64,000 nucleotides of DNA from Pyxidicoccus xibeiensis (GCF_024198175.1 NZ_JAJVKV010000008.1:1-64000), one strand, 5' to 3'. Shown: positions 1 to 8,485, counted from the first letter of the stretch. Made by a program: numbers and translations. Notes: generated from the sequence alone by a model not told the origin.

Positions 1-616
1 AGAAGATGAAGGTGGTGCCCTCCTTCTGGTTGAGCTCCTTCATCAGGTCGATGATGTGCTGGCCCGTCACCGAGTCCAGGTTGGCGGTGGGCTCGTCCGC
101 GAGGATGAGCTGGGGCCGGGTGACCAGGGCGCGCGCCACGGCGACGCGCTGGCGCTGGCCGCCGGACAGCTCGTTGGGGCGGTGCTTCGCGTGGCTGGCC
201 AGGCCCACCTGCTCCAGCAGCTGCATCACCCGCTCGCGCCGCTGTGCCTTGTCCAGCTTGCGCTGGAGCAGCAGGGGAAACTCCACGTTCTGGAAGACGC
301 TGAGCACGGAGACGAGGTTGAAGCTCTGGAAGATGAAGCCAATGGTGTTCAGGCGCAGGTTGGTGAGCTGCCGCTCGCTGAGCAGCTTGGTGTCCTGGCC
401 GGCCACGCTCACCACGCCGCTGGTGGCGGTGTCCACGCAGCCGATGAGGTTGAGCAGCGTCGTCTTGCCGCTGCCGGACGGGCCGGCGATGGAGATGAAC
501 TCTCCCTTGTGCACCTGGAGCGAGACGCCGCGCAGCGCGGGCACCACCACCTTGCCCAGGTGGTAGTTCTTGGTGACTTCATTGATGGAGACGATGGGCT
601 CTGAAGAGGGTGACAT
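1..616 (-). CDS. ABC transporter ATP-binding protein (MacB/LolD type), partial
   Basis: The minus strand reads 205 codons from ATG at 616 and runs off the left edge, so the C-terminus is missing. The protein begins MSPSSEPIVSINEVTKNYHL. It shows a Walker A (GPSGSGKTTL, about residues 39-48), a Q-loop (FIFQSFNLV), an ABC signature (LSGGQRQRVAVARAL), and a Walker B followed by a D-loop (LILADEPTANLDS). This pattern is typical of the LolD/MacB/FtsE exporter class, which powers FtsX-fold permeases in lipoprotein or antimicrobial export. The partner permease would be expected beyond position 1. No Shine-Dalgarno sequence is obvious before the ATG, so the start is probable only. Substrate unknown. 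Confidence 0.93.
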   Translation of the reverse strand, partial: MSPSSEPIVSINEVTKNYHLGKVVVPALRGVSLQVHKGEFISIAGPSGSGKTTLLNLIGCVDTATSGVVSVAGQDTKLLSERQLTNLRLNTIGFIFQSFNLVSVLSVFQNVEFPLLLQRKLDKAQRRERVMQLLEQVGLASHAKHRPNELSGGQRQRVAVARALVTRPQLILADEPTANLDSVTGQHIIDLMKELNQKEGTTFIF

Positions 617-961
617 GGGGAGAAGGGCCTGAGCGTCGCGAGCGTGTCGCGGGGTTAAGGGATGGAAGGGTGGGGGAGGCTCAGCGCGTGTCGACGGTGA
701 GGTGGCCGGCCCCGCCGCGTCGTCCCCAGCGGCGCGGACATGTGCTGAACCTGCGTACCCGGCCCGGGAGGCACTCCCTCATGGGGGATGTGGGCCTCAC
801 CTGACACCGGCTCTTCGTAACTAGACGGATTCATTGGGTTATATATCGATTCTCTTGGAGAGTGGTTCTGTGTAATCTCTTGGAGGCTTTCGGTCCGGAA
901 TGTTTACCGGGGAGATGTCTTAGTGACTAAGATGTCTAGAAGCTAAGAGGACGGGCGTGTC
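617..961. other. Divergent intergenic region with short repeats
   Basis: This 345 bp gap lies between the divergent ABC ATPase and MarR-fusion genes and must hold both promoters. An AT-rich patch at 838-850 (gttatatatcgat) stands out in this GC-rich DNA and could be a -10 region. The 10-mer TCTCTTGGAG occurs twice, at 851-860 and 876-885, 25 bp apart. Its core CTC-TTG-GAG is itself a small dyad. No open frame here looks coding. Confidence 0.5.
914..947. promoter_or_regulatory. Candidate MarR-type operator
   Basis: A near-perfect palindrome CTTAGTGACTAAG (919-931) is flanked by two copies of GATGTCT (914-920 and 931-937). A further CTAAG half-site lies at 943-947. It ends 15 bp before the start codon of the MarR-family gene, where MarR proteins usually bind their own promoters. 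The sequence is observed; binding is inferred. Confidence 0.5.
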
Positions 962-2059
962 ATGTCAAGCGGGCAAGCGAAGGAAGAGGAGCGGCTGGAG
1001 GCGCTGGTGCGTGAGCTGAGGGACTTCAGCGACCAGGACTTCCTCTTCAGCCAGGCGATGGCGGACGCGTTGGGCATCACGCAGACCGACCTGAAGTGCC
1101 TGAGCATCCTGGAGCGCACCGGCGCCACGACGGCGGGGAAGCTGGCCGAGCTGACAGGGCTGACGTCCGGGGCCATCACCGGGCTCATCGACCGGTTGGA
1201 GAAGGGCGGATGGGTCCGGCGCGTGCGCGATCCCAAGGATCGGCGGCACGTCATCATCGAGTCGGCGCGCGAGAAGGAGGACGCCTTCGATGCGGTGTTC
1301 CAGAGCTCGCGAGACGCCCTGAAGCAGCTGATCTCGAGCTACTCGGACGAGCAGCTCGGCGTCATCCGGGACTTCCTCCACCGGAGCGCGGCGATGATGC
1401 GGGAGGACATGGCGAGCATGCGCTCCGCCTCTGGCACTCGAGGGCCTGGCGCGACCGGGGTGTTCTCCAGCCCACTGGGAGCGCTGACGAGCGCGCGTCT
1501 GAAGTTCGCCTCGGGCGCCTCGGCCGTCACGCTCCGGGCGAACCCGGGTATGTCGGAGCTCTACACTGCGCGCTTCGAGGGACGGGCGCCGAGCGTGCGC
1601 GAGGAGGCGGGCACCGTCTCCATCCAGTACCCGCGCTTTTCGCTGCTCGACTGGCGCAAGGTGGCCGCGGACATCCAGCTCAATGGCTCCATCTCCTGGA
1701 AGATCGAGCTGAAGGGCGGAGCGTCCAAGCTGGATGCGGACCTGCGAGAGCTGCGGCTCGAGTCGCTCGAGCTGTTGTCAGGCGCCAGCCAGGTGACCAT
1801 GGCGCTGCCGCCGCCGTCGGGCATCGTCCCCGTCCGCGTCGTGGGTGGCGCCAGCGACGTCACCTTCACCATCCCCGCGAAGGCGGCTGCCCGGCTGCAG
1901 GCGAAGGGCGGCGTGAGCGCGCTGGCCTTCAACGAGCAGTACCTGGGCGCCGTCGGTGGGCAGACGAGCCTGGAGACCCCGGGCTACAAGCTCGCGGCGG
2001 ACCGGTACGACTTCGAGGTGATGGGCGGCGCCAGCAACCTGTCCGTCAAGAGCCGCTGA
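962..2059 (+). CDS. MarR-family regulator fused to a DUF4097-like beta-strand domain
   Basis: This 365-residue protein is more than twice the usual MarR length of about 150. Residues 1-145 form a MarR winged helix. It includes an HTH (TTAGKLAELTGLTSGAITGLIDRLEKGGW) and the family wing signature RVRDPKDRRHVII. After a Gly/Pro-rich linker, residues 165-365 are repetitive beta-strand sequence with recurring GGAS motifs (LKGGASKLDAD, VVGGASDVTF, VMGGASNLSV), resembling DUF4097/adhesin-like repeats. The ATG at 962 has a purine-rich AAGAGGA about 10 bases upstream. The gene diverges from the ABC transporter gene and may regulate it. The ligand and the role of the C-terminal domain are unknown. Confidence 0.88.
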   Translation: MSSGQAKEEERLEALVRELRDFSDQDFLFSQAMADALGITQTDLKCLSILERTGATTAGKLAELTGLTSGAITGLIDRLEKGGWVRRVRDPKDRRHVIIESAREKEDAFDAVFQSSRDALKQLISSYSDEQLGVIRDFLHRSAAMMREDMASMRSASGTRGPGATGVFSSPLGALTSARLKFASGASAVTLRANPGMSELYTARFEGRAPSVREEAGTVSIQYPRFSLLDWRKVAADIQLNGSISWKIELKGGASKLDADLRELRLESLELLSGASQVTMALPPPSGIVPVRVVGGASDVTFTIPAKAAARLQAKGGVSALAFNEQYLGAVGGQTSLETPGYKLAADRYDFEVMGGASNLSVKSR

Positions 2060-2072
2060 GCGAGCCAGGGGC

Positions 2073-2091
2073 CCCGGACCCTAACTCCGGG
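2073..2091. terminator. Small hairpin between convergent genes
   Basis: CCCGGA (2073-2078) and TCCGGG (2086-2091) form a 6 bp stem with a 7-nt loop. It sits between the MarR-fusion stop and the convergent ComB stop, overlapping the latter. It has no T-run, so it is only a weak terminator candidate. Confidence 0.3.
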
Positions 2092-2911
2092 CATCTGCGA
2101 ACCCCTCGCGTCCCAGCAGCGGTACGACGGGGCTCGCATCGAGCTGGGCGGCGACCTCCACGTCCTCGCCGAAGCCCGCAGCCGCGAGCTCGCGCCCGCT
2201 CGCACACGACTCCATCGCCGCGGGCAGCCGGTCCGCCACGGCGCGGAACGCCTGCTCGGCGACGGTTGCCTCGGGGCTCAGCCGGCTGTGGCCGAGGTCC
2301 ACGAGGGCGGCCAGCACCGCGCCGGCGCCCCACAGGTCCTCGATCGCCGGGCGGAGTGAGCCGTCGGGCCACCGCTCGCCCGCCGCCACGACCGCGAGTC
2401 GCCGGCCGGCCGTCACCTGCGGGGCGAGCCAGGCGGCCACCGCGGACCGGTTGCGCAGGCAGGCGGCCACGACGGCGACACCGGAGTCGGCAAGCGCGAA
2501 GCAGAGCGAGGAACCATTGGGCGAGGGAAGCACGAGCCGGGCGATGCCCTGGCTCTCGGCGATCGCCACCGGCGACAGGCTGACGGCGTTGGCTCGGCCG
2601 GCCTGCTGCGCGGCTCGGGCCTCGTGCCGCCCGAGGGCGAGTGTCGCCTCCCGCTCGGCGGCGTACTCCGCCGCGCGCTCGTCCCGCCAGCGGAACGGCA
2701 GCACCGTCATCCCGCGCTCGACGGCAACGCACACAGTGGTGGTGAAGGAGAGCACGTCCACCACGACCGTGACGTCCGCCCCGTCGGCCACGGCGGCGGC
2801 GCCGGTGGGGCCCCACTCGAAGCGGACGGCGTACGCCGCCTGGGCGTGCGCACGCGCACTCGACGGCAGCGCCTCAGTCACGCACCCTAACCCCCCTCGA
2901 GCTTCGCTCAT
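2081..2911 (-). CDS. comB: 2-phosphosulfolactate phosphatase (ComB family)
   Basis: The protein of 276 residues carries ComB family landmarks: VVVDVLSFTTTVCVA near residue 48, VLPSPNGSSLCF near 125, and a glycine-rich AAGERWPDGSLRPAIEDLWGAG segment near 175. In methanogens ComB removes phosphate from 2-phosphosulfolactate in coenzyme M synthesis. Bacterial homologs without that pathway have unproven substrates. No other CoM or sulfolactate gene is visible nearby. The ATG at 2911 is the furthest upstream start. A later start is possible because the first ~25 residues are not conserved in type. Confidence 0.85.
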   Translation of the reverse strand: MSEARGGLGCVTEALPSSARAHAQAAYAVRFEWGPTGAAAVADGADVTVVVDVLSFTTTVCVAVERGMTVLPFRWRDERAAEYAAEREATLALGRHEARAAQQAGRANAVSLSPVAIAESQGIARLVLPSPNGSSLCFALADSGVAVVAACLRNRSAVAAWLAPQVTAGRRLAVVAAGERWPDGSLRPAIEDLWGAGAVLAALVDLGHSRLSPEATVAEQAFRAVADRLPAAMESCASGRELAAAGFGEDVEVAAQLDASPVVPLLGREGFADARS

Positions 2912-3080
2912 GAACCAGTATGTCTACACCGTTGCGTAGTGTGGAGGCCCCCGGGGCGCCGAGGGCTCGCTGCTCGGGCGGCCCCCCCGTCAGCGGCCCT
3001 CCTTGGCCCCTCCGCTCCAGCCCTCACCCGCAACCTGGCTCCTCTCCCGCCGATACGCCCTGGTTGGCGGGCACGCCCTG

Positions 3081-3616
3081 TCAGTAGCGAGGGGTGAGGC
3101 TGACGTTGAAGTAGGACTCGTGGCCGCTCAGCATGACGTAGATGCGCTGGTGGGTCGTCTGCGCGGCGACGCTGCACGTCGAGTCGTCGTGGCCGCTATA
3201 GGCCGTCTTGCAGTGGTACGACTCGGTCGTCGGAGCCGTGCCGATGCGCGCGTACATGTACAGAACACCCTGGCCACCGTACACCCTGAACACAGGGGAT
3301 TTGCCCGCCGGCACGTCCAGGCAGAAGTACTTCGTGGAGCCCTGGGCGCCGGAGAGGTCCGTGCTGGCCTTGTAGAAGATGCGCGCGGCCTTCTCCACGC
3401 CCACCGCCGGCACCTGCGTCACCGTCTTGGAGTTCGGGTGACGGCCGCCCGAGGCCAGCAACTGGAACGCCAGGCTGGGGATGCCCGAGTTGCTGTGCAC
3501 GCCACCGTAGTCCTCAGTGCCCACCTAGCGCTCGGGTCCGCCGAGCCGAAGCCCGCGAGCGCGTGGTCCGCCGCGCCCAGCCGGCCACGGACGACCTGGG
3601 CAACCCGATTGCACAA
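3081..3616 (-). pseudogene. Remnant of M4 (thermolysin-like) metalloprotease with PPC domain
   Basis: The readable 147 residues (3524-3081) start with GTEDYGGVHSNSGIPSLAFQLLASGG, the C-terminal active-site region of M4 peptidases (GGVHxNSG). A bacterial pre-peptidase C-terminal (PPC) beta domain follows. A TAG stop lies immediately before this frame. The preceding coding sense seems to continue in another frame (DHALAGFGSADPSAR, 3616-3530), which suggests a frameshift. The HExxH catalytic motif and the propeptide are absent. The gene is therefore a decayed fragment of a secreted protease. It is not expected to be active. Confidence 0.75.
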
Positions 3617-3741
3617 ACACCCCGATGGCCGGAGTTGCGGTCCACCGCCACTGCAGTCACCCGCCAGGCAGCCTCGGCGACGTGCTCCCGAGCCTCGTGT
3701 TTTGCTACGAGCTGACGGCGGCGCGGGCTACGTTGGGCCTC

Positions 3742-4359
3742 ATGAGTCTGATCAAGTTCGTTTTCCTGGCCCTGGGCGTGCTGGTCCTCGTGGGTGTCGT
3801 CGTCATGGCTGTCGTGGGTGGCTTCTTCGTCTCCATTTTCACCAACAGCTACGAAATCAAGAATGGAAGGGTTTTTTATCACGTGGCGGGAATCGGCTTG
3901 TCCGAGGTGGAGGGGGCGGACGCCGAGACCTTCAAGGAAATGAGGAGGGGCAATCACGGGTACGGTGAAGACAAGAATGGAATCTATTTCCATGAAAAAA
4001 GACTCCATGGTGCCGACCGTGACAGCTTCACGATCCTGAACGGAAACGGGTACTGGTCGAAAGACAAGGGCACGGTGTTCTACGGCGCCAGCGCCCTGCC
4101 GGGTGTCGATGCTTCGAAGTTCCGGCTTCTTGGCTCCCATTACGGGACGGACGGAAGGCTCGTGTATGGCATTGGCCGGCTTCTCGAGGGGGCCGACCCC
4201 GAAACCTTCGAACTGGTCACGAAGGATGGAACGATGGCAAAGGACAAGAACGCCTACTACCGCCTGGAAGAGCGCGGTCGCATGGAAAACGGCGTGTTCA
4301 TCAGCGACGAAGAAGCAGCCGAAGAGGCCGCCGAAGAGGCCGCCGAGCGCACGCGGTAA
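3742..4359 (+). CDS. DKNYY-family membrane-anchored protein
   Basis: The protein has 205 residues. An N-terminal hydrophobic segment (about residues 4-29) should be a signal anchor. The rest contains repeats of the form gYgeDKNGIYFhekrLhGAD, WSKDKGTVFYGAsaLpGVD, YGTDGRLVYGIGRLLEGAD and MAKDKNAYYRLEE, the pattern of the DKNYY family. The C-terminus is a short acidic EEAAEEAAEEAAERTR tail. The function of DKNYY proteins is not established. ATG 3742 was chosen over upstream in-frame codons because it begins directly with the membrane segment. The gene is a single transcription unit with a repeat element right behind its stop. Confidence 0.8.
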   Translation: MSLIKFVFLALGVLVLVGVVVMAVVGGFFVSIFTNSYEIKNGRVFYHVAGIGLSEVEGADAETFKEMRRGNHGYGEDKNGIYFHEKRLHGADRDSFTILNGNGYWSKDKGTVFYGASALPGVDASKFRLLGSHYGTDGRLVYGIGRLLEGADPETFELVTKDGTMAKDKNAYYRLEERGRMENGVFISDEEAAEEAAEEAAERTR

Positions 4360-4390
4360 TCTTCGTGTGCCGCTCGTGACCGGGGTTGTA
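4360..4390 (+). repeat. 31-bp dispersed repeat, copy 1
   Basis: It begins TCTTCGTGTGCCGCTCG and continues with GACCGGGG and a final GTA. It matches 6563-6593 at 29 of 31 positions. It starts next to the stop codon of the DKNYY gene. Confidence 0.8.
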
Positions 4391-4598
4391 CGAGGTGGTG
4401 AGGGCCCTCTGGCCACTCCAGGGCTCGCCGAGGTTCGTCCCCTCTAGCGGCGGTCTCGTCACCGGCTCCGGCTGTTTCATCACCTCGATACCGTGAGTGT
4501 GGGCGGGCGCCTGTATCACCGATGCCACCGGGGGCTCCGTGAGCACGGCCAGCCCCCGGAGTTTCCGTGCATTCACGCACGAAATCCGAGGAGGCATC

Positions 4599-6452
4599 GT
4601 GAGAGTTCCGAACCCCATTCGAAGCATCTTCCTGGCGGGCACGCTCGCCCTGGCGTCCGCGCCGGGCTGCGGCGGTGAGCCGTCCCCCGTCTCCGAGGCC
4701 CCCGACACCCTCGGCGACCAGGAGCAGGCGCTGGCCTGTGAGAACCTGGTCCCGGTGATGACGGGGCCGACCACGCCCTCTGGCAGCGTGACGCGCTCCG
4801 GGGTCTTCAGCACGTCCTACGAGGCCTGGCAGGCGTTCGACGCCTCCGGGTCGCTGTGGCTCTCGCTGGAGAACCAGACGCCGGCGTGGCTCGGCTACCA
4901 GTGGTTCAACGGGGCGAAGACAGTCAACCGCTATGCCATCAACTACGCCAACGGCTCCATCACCTCGCGGGCGCCCAGGAACTGGACGTTCGAGGGGTGG
5001 AACGGCTCCTCCTGGGTGGTGCTGGATACGCGGACGAACCAGGTCAACTGGGCGGGCCACGAGCGGCGCGAGTACACGGTGGCGACGCCCGGCGCGTACA
5101 CGCGCTACCGGGTGCACATCACGGACGACAACGACACGCGCAGCGGCATCGTCGTGATTTCAATCGGGCGGCTGGAGCTGCTCCACTGCGTCACCGCACC
5201 GTATTCGGCGACGCAGTCCGTGTGGACGCGGACGACCGGCTCGCCGGCGGGCTTCACCCGGGTGCATGACATGGCGGGGGACCCGGCCGGGCGTACGTAC
5301 ATCACGGGCATGACGCAGCTGGGGCTGGATGGCGCCCAGGCGGTTGGCGGCATGGACGCCTTCCTCCAGGCGAGGGACTGGAACGGAGCGAAGCTCTGGT
5401 CGGTGCAGATTGGTGCGCCCAACGGAGCAGCCTGGGGGTACGGCATCGCGCAGAACCGGACGTGGGAGGAGATCTACGTGGCCGGCATCGTGAGCGGGTC
5501 CATCGACGGGACTCCGACCACGGGCTTCGGGGAGGCCTTCCTGACGAAGTACCGCTACACGGGCCTGAGGCAGTGGACCCGGCAGCTCGGGAATGCGGGC
5601 TCCGACACGGAGGGCTTCGGGGTCGCGGTGGACGCCGCGGACAACGCCTTCCTGGGCGGCACCGTCGAGGGCGCCCTGGACGGCAATCCCGCCATCGGCA
5701 CGTCGGATGCGTTCGTGACGAAGTACGACGCCGCGGGCAACAAGCTGTGGACGCGGAAGGTGGGCGCGGCTGGCACGCGAACGCACGGGCGGCGGGTCGC
5801 CGCGGATGGCGCGGGGAACGTCTTCCTGGCGGGCTGGACGGCGGGTGGACTGGACGGCAACGTCCGCATGGGGCCGGAGGACTTCTTCGTCGTGAAGTAC
5901 GACGGCGCGGGCAACAAGCAGTGGACCCGGCAGCTCGGAACTCCGGCGTCGGACACCTCGTTGTACGGGGCGGCGACGGATGCGGCGGGCAATATCTACC
6001 TGGCGGGCTCCAGCACCGGTGGCCTGGATGGGAACCCGAACCCCACGGCGGGCGGTGATGCCTACGTGACGAAGTACAACGGGGCCGGAGTGAAGCAGTG
6101 GACCCGGGAGCTGGGCAGCTCGGGCGGCGCGTGGGGCACGGGGCTCTTCATCGACGCGAGCGGCGTGTACCTGACCGGCGGCGGCACGGGGGACATCGGC
6201 AACACCACGTCCACGACGGTGGCCGCGATACACAACTTCGTCGCGCGGTACGACACGGCCGGCAACCGTCAGTGGGTCGTCCAGCAGGACGCGGCGCGGC
6301 TCAACATGGCGAACGCGGGCGTGTACAGCAACGGAGTGTCGGTGGACGCCGCGGGGAACCTCTACGTGGGCGGCTTCACGGATGGGCACTTCGACGGTAA
6401 CACGCTGATGGGGAGCCCTGACGGCTTCGTGACGAAGCTGCCGAAGCCGTAG
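4599..6452 (+). CDS. Lipoprotein with discoidin-like domain and SBBP beta-propeller repeats
   Basis: GTG 4599 is preceded by GAGGAGG at 4588-4594. It gives a 617-residue protein with a lipoprotein signal peptide ending LASAPGC (Cys about residue 24). Residues 45-190 resemble an F5/8-type discoidin fold (YEAWQAFDAS, TPAWLGYQWFNGAKTVNRYAI, RNWTFEGWNG). From about 215 to the end run at least six blades of the SBBP type. Each has the rhythm DAFVTKYDAAGNKLWTRKVG, then AADGAGNVFLAGWTAGGLDGN. Such myxobacterial proteins are cell-surface beta-propellers that probably bind glycans or partners. No catalytic motif is seen. It stands alone between the DKNYY gene and the kinase gene. Confidence 0.85.
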   Translation: MRVPNPIRSIFLAGTLALASAPGCGGEPSPVSEAPDTLGDQEQALACENLVPVMTGPTTPSGSVTRSGVFSTSYEAWQAFDASGSLWLSLENQTPAWLGYQWFNGAKTVNRYAINYANGSITSRAPRNWTFEGWNGSSWVVLDTRTNQVNWAGHERREYTVATPGAYTRYRVHITDDNDTRSGIVVISIGRLELLHCVTAPYSATQSVWTRTTGSPAGFTRVHDMAGDPAGRTYITGMTQLGLDGAQAVGGMDAFLQARDWNGAKLWSVQIGAPNGAAWGYGIAQNRTWEEIYVAGIVSGSIDGTPTTGFGEAFLTKYRYTGLRQWTRQLGNAGSDTEGFGVAVDAADNAFLGGTVEGALDGNPAIGTSDAFVTKYDAAGNKLWTRKVGAAGTRTHGRRVAADGAGNVFLAGWTAGGLDGNVRMGPEDFFVVKYDGAGNKQWTRQLGTPASDTSLYGAATDAAGNIYLAGSSTGGLDGNPNPTAGGDAYVTKYNGAGVKQWTRELGSSGGAWGTGLFIDASGVYLTGGGTGDIGNTTSTTVAAIHNFVARYDTAGNRQWVVQQDAARLNMANAGVYSNGVSVDAAGNLYVGGFTDGHFDGNTLMGSPDGFVTKLPKP

Positions 6453-6562
6453 CGGGAGGCTTCTCGAGCCCGCCTCCCTGAGCCACAGCCGAGGGGCCCG
6501 CGCATCGGCTACCGGATGCGTGGGACCCCGGAGGAGCGGCAGGCGCCGAGACCTTCAGTCGC

Positions 6563-6593
6563 TCTTCGTGTGCCGCTCGAGACCGGGGTGGTA
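6563..6593 (+). repeat. 31-bp dispersed repeat, copy 2
   Basis: This is the second copy of the 4360-4390 element, with two mismatches. It ends 11 bp before the kinase start codon and therefore covers the likely ribosome-binding or promoter region of that gene. Confidence 0.8.
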
Positions 6594-6604
6594 GGGTTCG
6601 AGCG

Positions 6605-8416
6605 GTGAGAGCGGAAAAGGTCTACTCGGTCGTAAAACTCCTGGGGCAGGGGGGAATGGCGAAGCTGTTCCTCGCGCACTCGCACCTCCGCCGCGAGAAC
6701 GTGGTCCTCAAGCAGATGACGCTGAAGGCCGACGAGGCCGGCCGCGGGAGCTTCCTCGACGAGGCGCTCCTCAGCCTGAAGCTCACGCACCCCAACATCG
6801 TCCGCGTCTACGACGTCTTCGAGAGCCAGGGCCAGCTCTTCATCGAGATGGAGTGGATTCCGGGAAGGAGCCTGGAGCAGCTGCTCCGGGCCCACGCGCC
6901 CTCGGGGCTGCCCGCCGACATCACCTGCCGGGTGATGTACGACGTGTGCCAGGCCCTGCATGCGGCGCACCACGCCACGGACGCGCAGGGCCGGCGGCTG
7001 GAGGTCGTCCATCGGGACGTCAAGCCGTCGAATGTGATGGTGGGCCTGGGTGGCGTCACCAAGGTCATCGACTTCGGCATCGCCGGGTCCGCGCGGGCGA
7101 CGGCTCCCGCCGCGCAGCAGCTGTTCTTCACGCCGGGCTACCTCGCGCCAGAGCGGGCGCTGGAGCTGCTCAGGACGGTGCCCGGAGGCACCGAGGGCCT
7201 TCCCTTCGATTCGGCACCCGTGGATGGCCGGAGCGACCAGTTCTGCGCGGGCGTGCTCCTCTTCGAGATGCTGACGGGCCGGCTGCCGTTTCCCCCGCCC
7301 GCGGACGTCTCCGTCTCCGTCGCCAGCCAGGTGGCGCACTGCCAGCAGCTCGCACGGTGCCAGGTGGACGTGTCGGCGCTGCCGCCAGCGCTGGCGGCCG
7401 TCGCGGCGAAGGCCCTGGCGCGCCGGCCGCAGGACCGCTACGGCTCCTGCCAGGAGATGGCGGAGGCGCTGGCGCGGGCCTGTCCCCTGGCGAGCCCCGA
7501 AGAGGTGTCGCGCTTCCTGTCCGGGCGCTTTCCCGAGCTGGAACGGGAGGCGGAAGAGGGCCATCGGGTGCCGGCCGCGACCGCGGAGGTCCGCACGCTG
7601 GCCATCGGCGCCATGCCCGGGCCCGCCGCCCTCGAGCCACGCAGGGCGCCTCGCGCGCCTTCACTGCCGGAGGGCGCCCGGGGGGAGCCCGCCTGGGCTA
7701 CCGCGGGAAGGTTCCCCGTCGGGGATGCGCCCCTCTCCGCACCGCTGCCCGAGCGCAAGCCGTCGCGGTGGGGAAGGGGACTGGTCATTCTCCTGGTGCT
7801 CGGTGCGGCCGTGGCGGTGGTGTCCCGTGAGGCTTGGAGGCCATCCGTGGAGGCGGTGCTCCGTGAGCATGGGCTGCCGTCGTTGGACGGAGTGCTCGGT
7901 GGGAGCGGGGAGCCTCCAGGCGAGCCAGCCCCACCGGTACCCGCGCCCGCGGAGGTGCCGCCCGCCAGTCCCGAGGTGCAGCCGGAGCCGGAAGCGCCTG
8001 CCCGGGAAGCCCCCGCCGTCCAGGTTCCCCCGAAGAAGAAGGAACGGGCGCGGACGACGGCGGCCGCCCCCGGGGTGCGGCCGGTGGCACCGCCGGTTCT
8101 GGACGGCATGGACGCGGGCGGCCCCGCCGAGGCGGAGCCGTCCCTCGATGCGGTCCCCGGTGCCCCCCTCGCCGGAGGCGAAGCGGGTGGGAGCGCGCCG
8201 CGCCTGGAGGCGACGCTGGAGCCCGAGGAAACGGCCCCGGATTCCGGTCCCCAGGCGGCGGACGCGACTCCGCCGGTGGCCCCCGTCACCGGCAACGCGG
8301 AACCGCTGCCACTGGAGGAGCCCCAGCCTTCGACTCCGGCGGAGGCGCCTCGGCCCACAGCGGCCGATGCCGGCGTGGACGCCGTGCCCGATATAACGCC
8401 GGGCGAGTCGCCCTAA
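6605..8416 (+). CDS. Membrane-anchored Hanks-type Ser/Thr protein kinase
   Basis: The protein has 603 residues. The kinase domain occupies residues 7-295: Gly-rich loop LGQGGMAKLF, VVLK lysine 36, HRDVKPSN (Asp138, Asn143), DFG 156-158 and APE 181-183. All key residues for activity are present. After a Pro/Ala-rich linker comes a single membrane span at about 390-407 (LVILLVLGAAVAVV). A 195-residue Pro/Glu/Ala-rich tail without a recognisable sensor fold follows, presumably outside the membrane. The GTG start at 6605 begins just before the kinase fold; alternatives would truncate it. The 31-bp repeat lies immediately upstream. Confidence 0.92.
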   Translation: MRAEKVYSVVKLLGQGGMAKLFLAHSHLRRENVVLKQMTLKADEAGRGSFLDEALLSLKLTHPNIVRVYDVFESQGQLFIEMEWIPGRSLEQLLRAHAPSGLPADITCRVMYDVCQALHAAHHATDAQGRRLEVVHRDVKPSNVMVGLGGVTKVIDFGIAGSARATAPAAQQLFFTPGYLAPERALELLRTVPGGTEGLPFDSAPVDGRSDQFCAGVLLFEMLTGRLPFPPPADVSVSVASQVAHCQQLARCQVDVSALPPALAAVAAKALARRPQDRYGSCQEMAEALARACPLASPEEVSRFLSGRFPELEREAEEGHRVPAATAEVRTLAIGAMPGPAALEPRRAPRAPSLPEGARGEPAWATAGRFPVGDAPLSAPLPERKPSRWGRGLVILLVLGAAVAVVSREAWRPSVEAVLREHGLPSLDGVLGGSGEPPGEPAPPVPAPAEVPPASPEVQPEPEAPAREAPAVQVPPKKKERARTTAAAPGVRPVAPPVLDGMDAGGPAEAEPSLDAVPGAPLAGGEAGGSAPRLEATLEPEETAPDSGPQAADATPPVAPVTGNAEPLPLEEPQPSTPAEAPRPTAADAGVDAVPDITPGESP

Positions 8417-8434
8417 ATACCCGTGATTCCTGGG

Positions 8435-8453
8435 GTTGTTCTTCCCGAACAAC
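8435..8453. terminator. Hairpin between kinase gene and ECF42 unit
   Basis: GTTGTTC (8435-8441) and GAACAAC (8447-8453) form a perfect 7 bp stem around TTCCC. A GGG/CCC pairing extends it beyond one mismatch. There is no T-run. It may end the kinase transcript or act as a binding site. Confidence 0.4.
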
Positions 8454-8457
8454 GCCC

Positions 8458-8485
8458 TGTCGAAAATCGCCCGCCCCGTTCGATC
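8458..8485 (+). promoter_or_regulatory. Candidate ECF42-type sigma promoter
   Basis: TGTCGA at 8458-8463 is followed after 17 bp by CGATC at 8481-8485. As I recall the published ECF42 (DGPF-associated) consensus, it is TGTCGA at -35 with a CGA/TC-like -10. The site lies 45 bp upstream of the DGPF-protein start, as autoregulation would predict. Confidence 0.55.
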
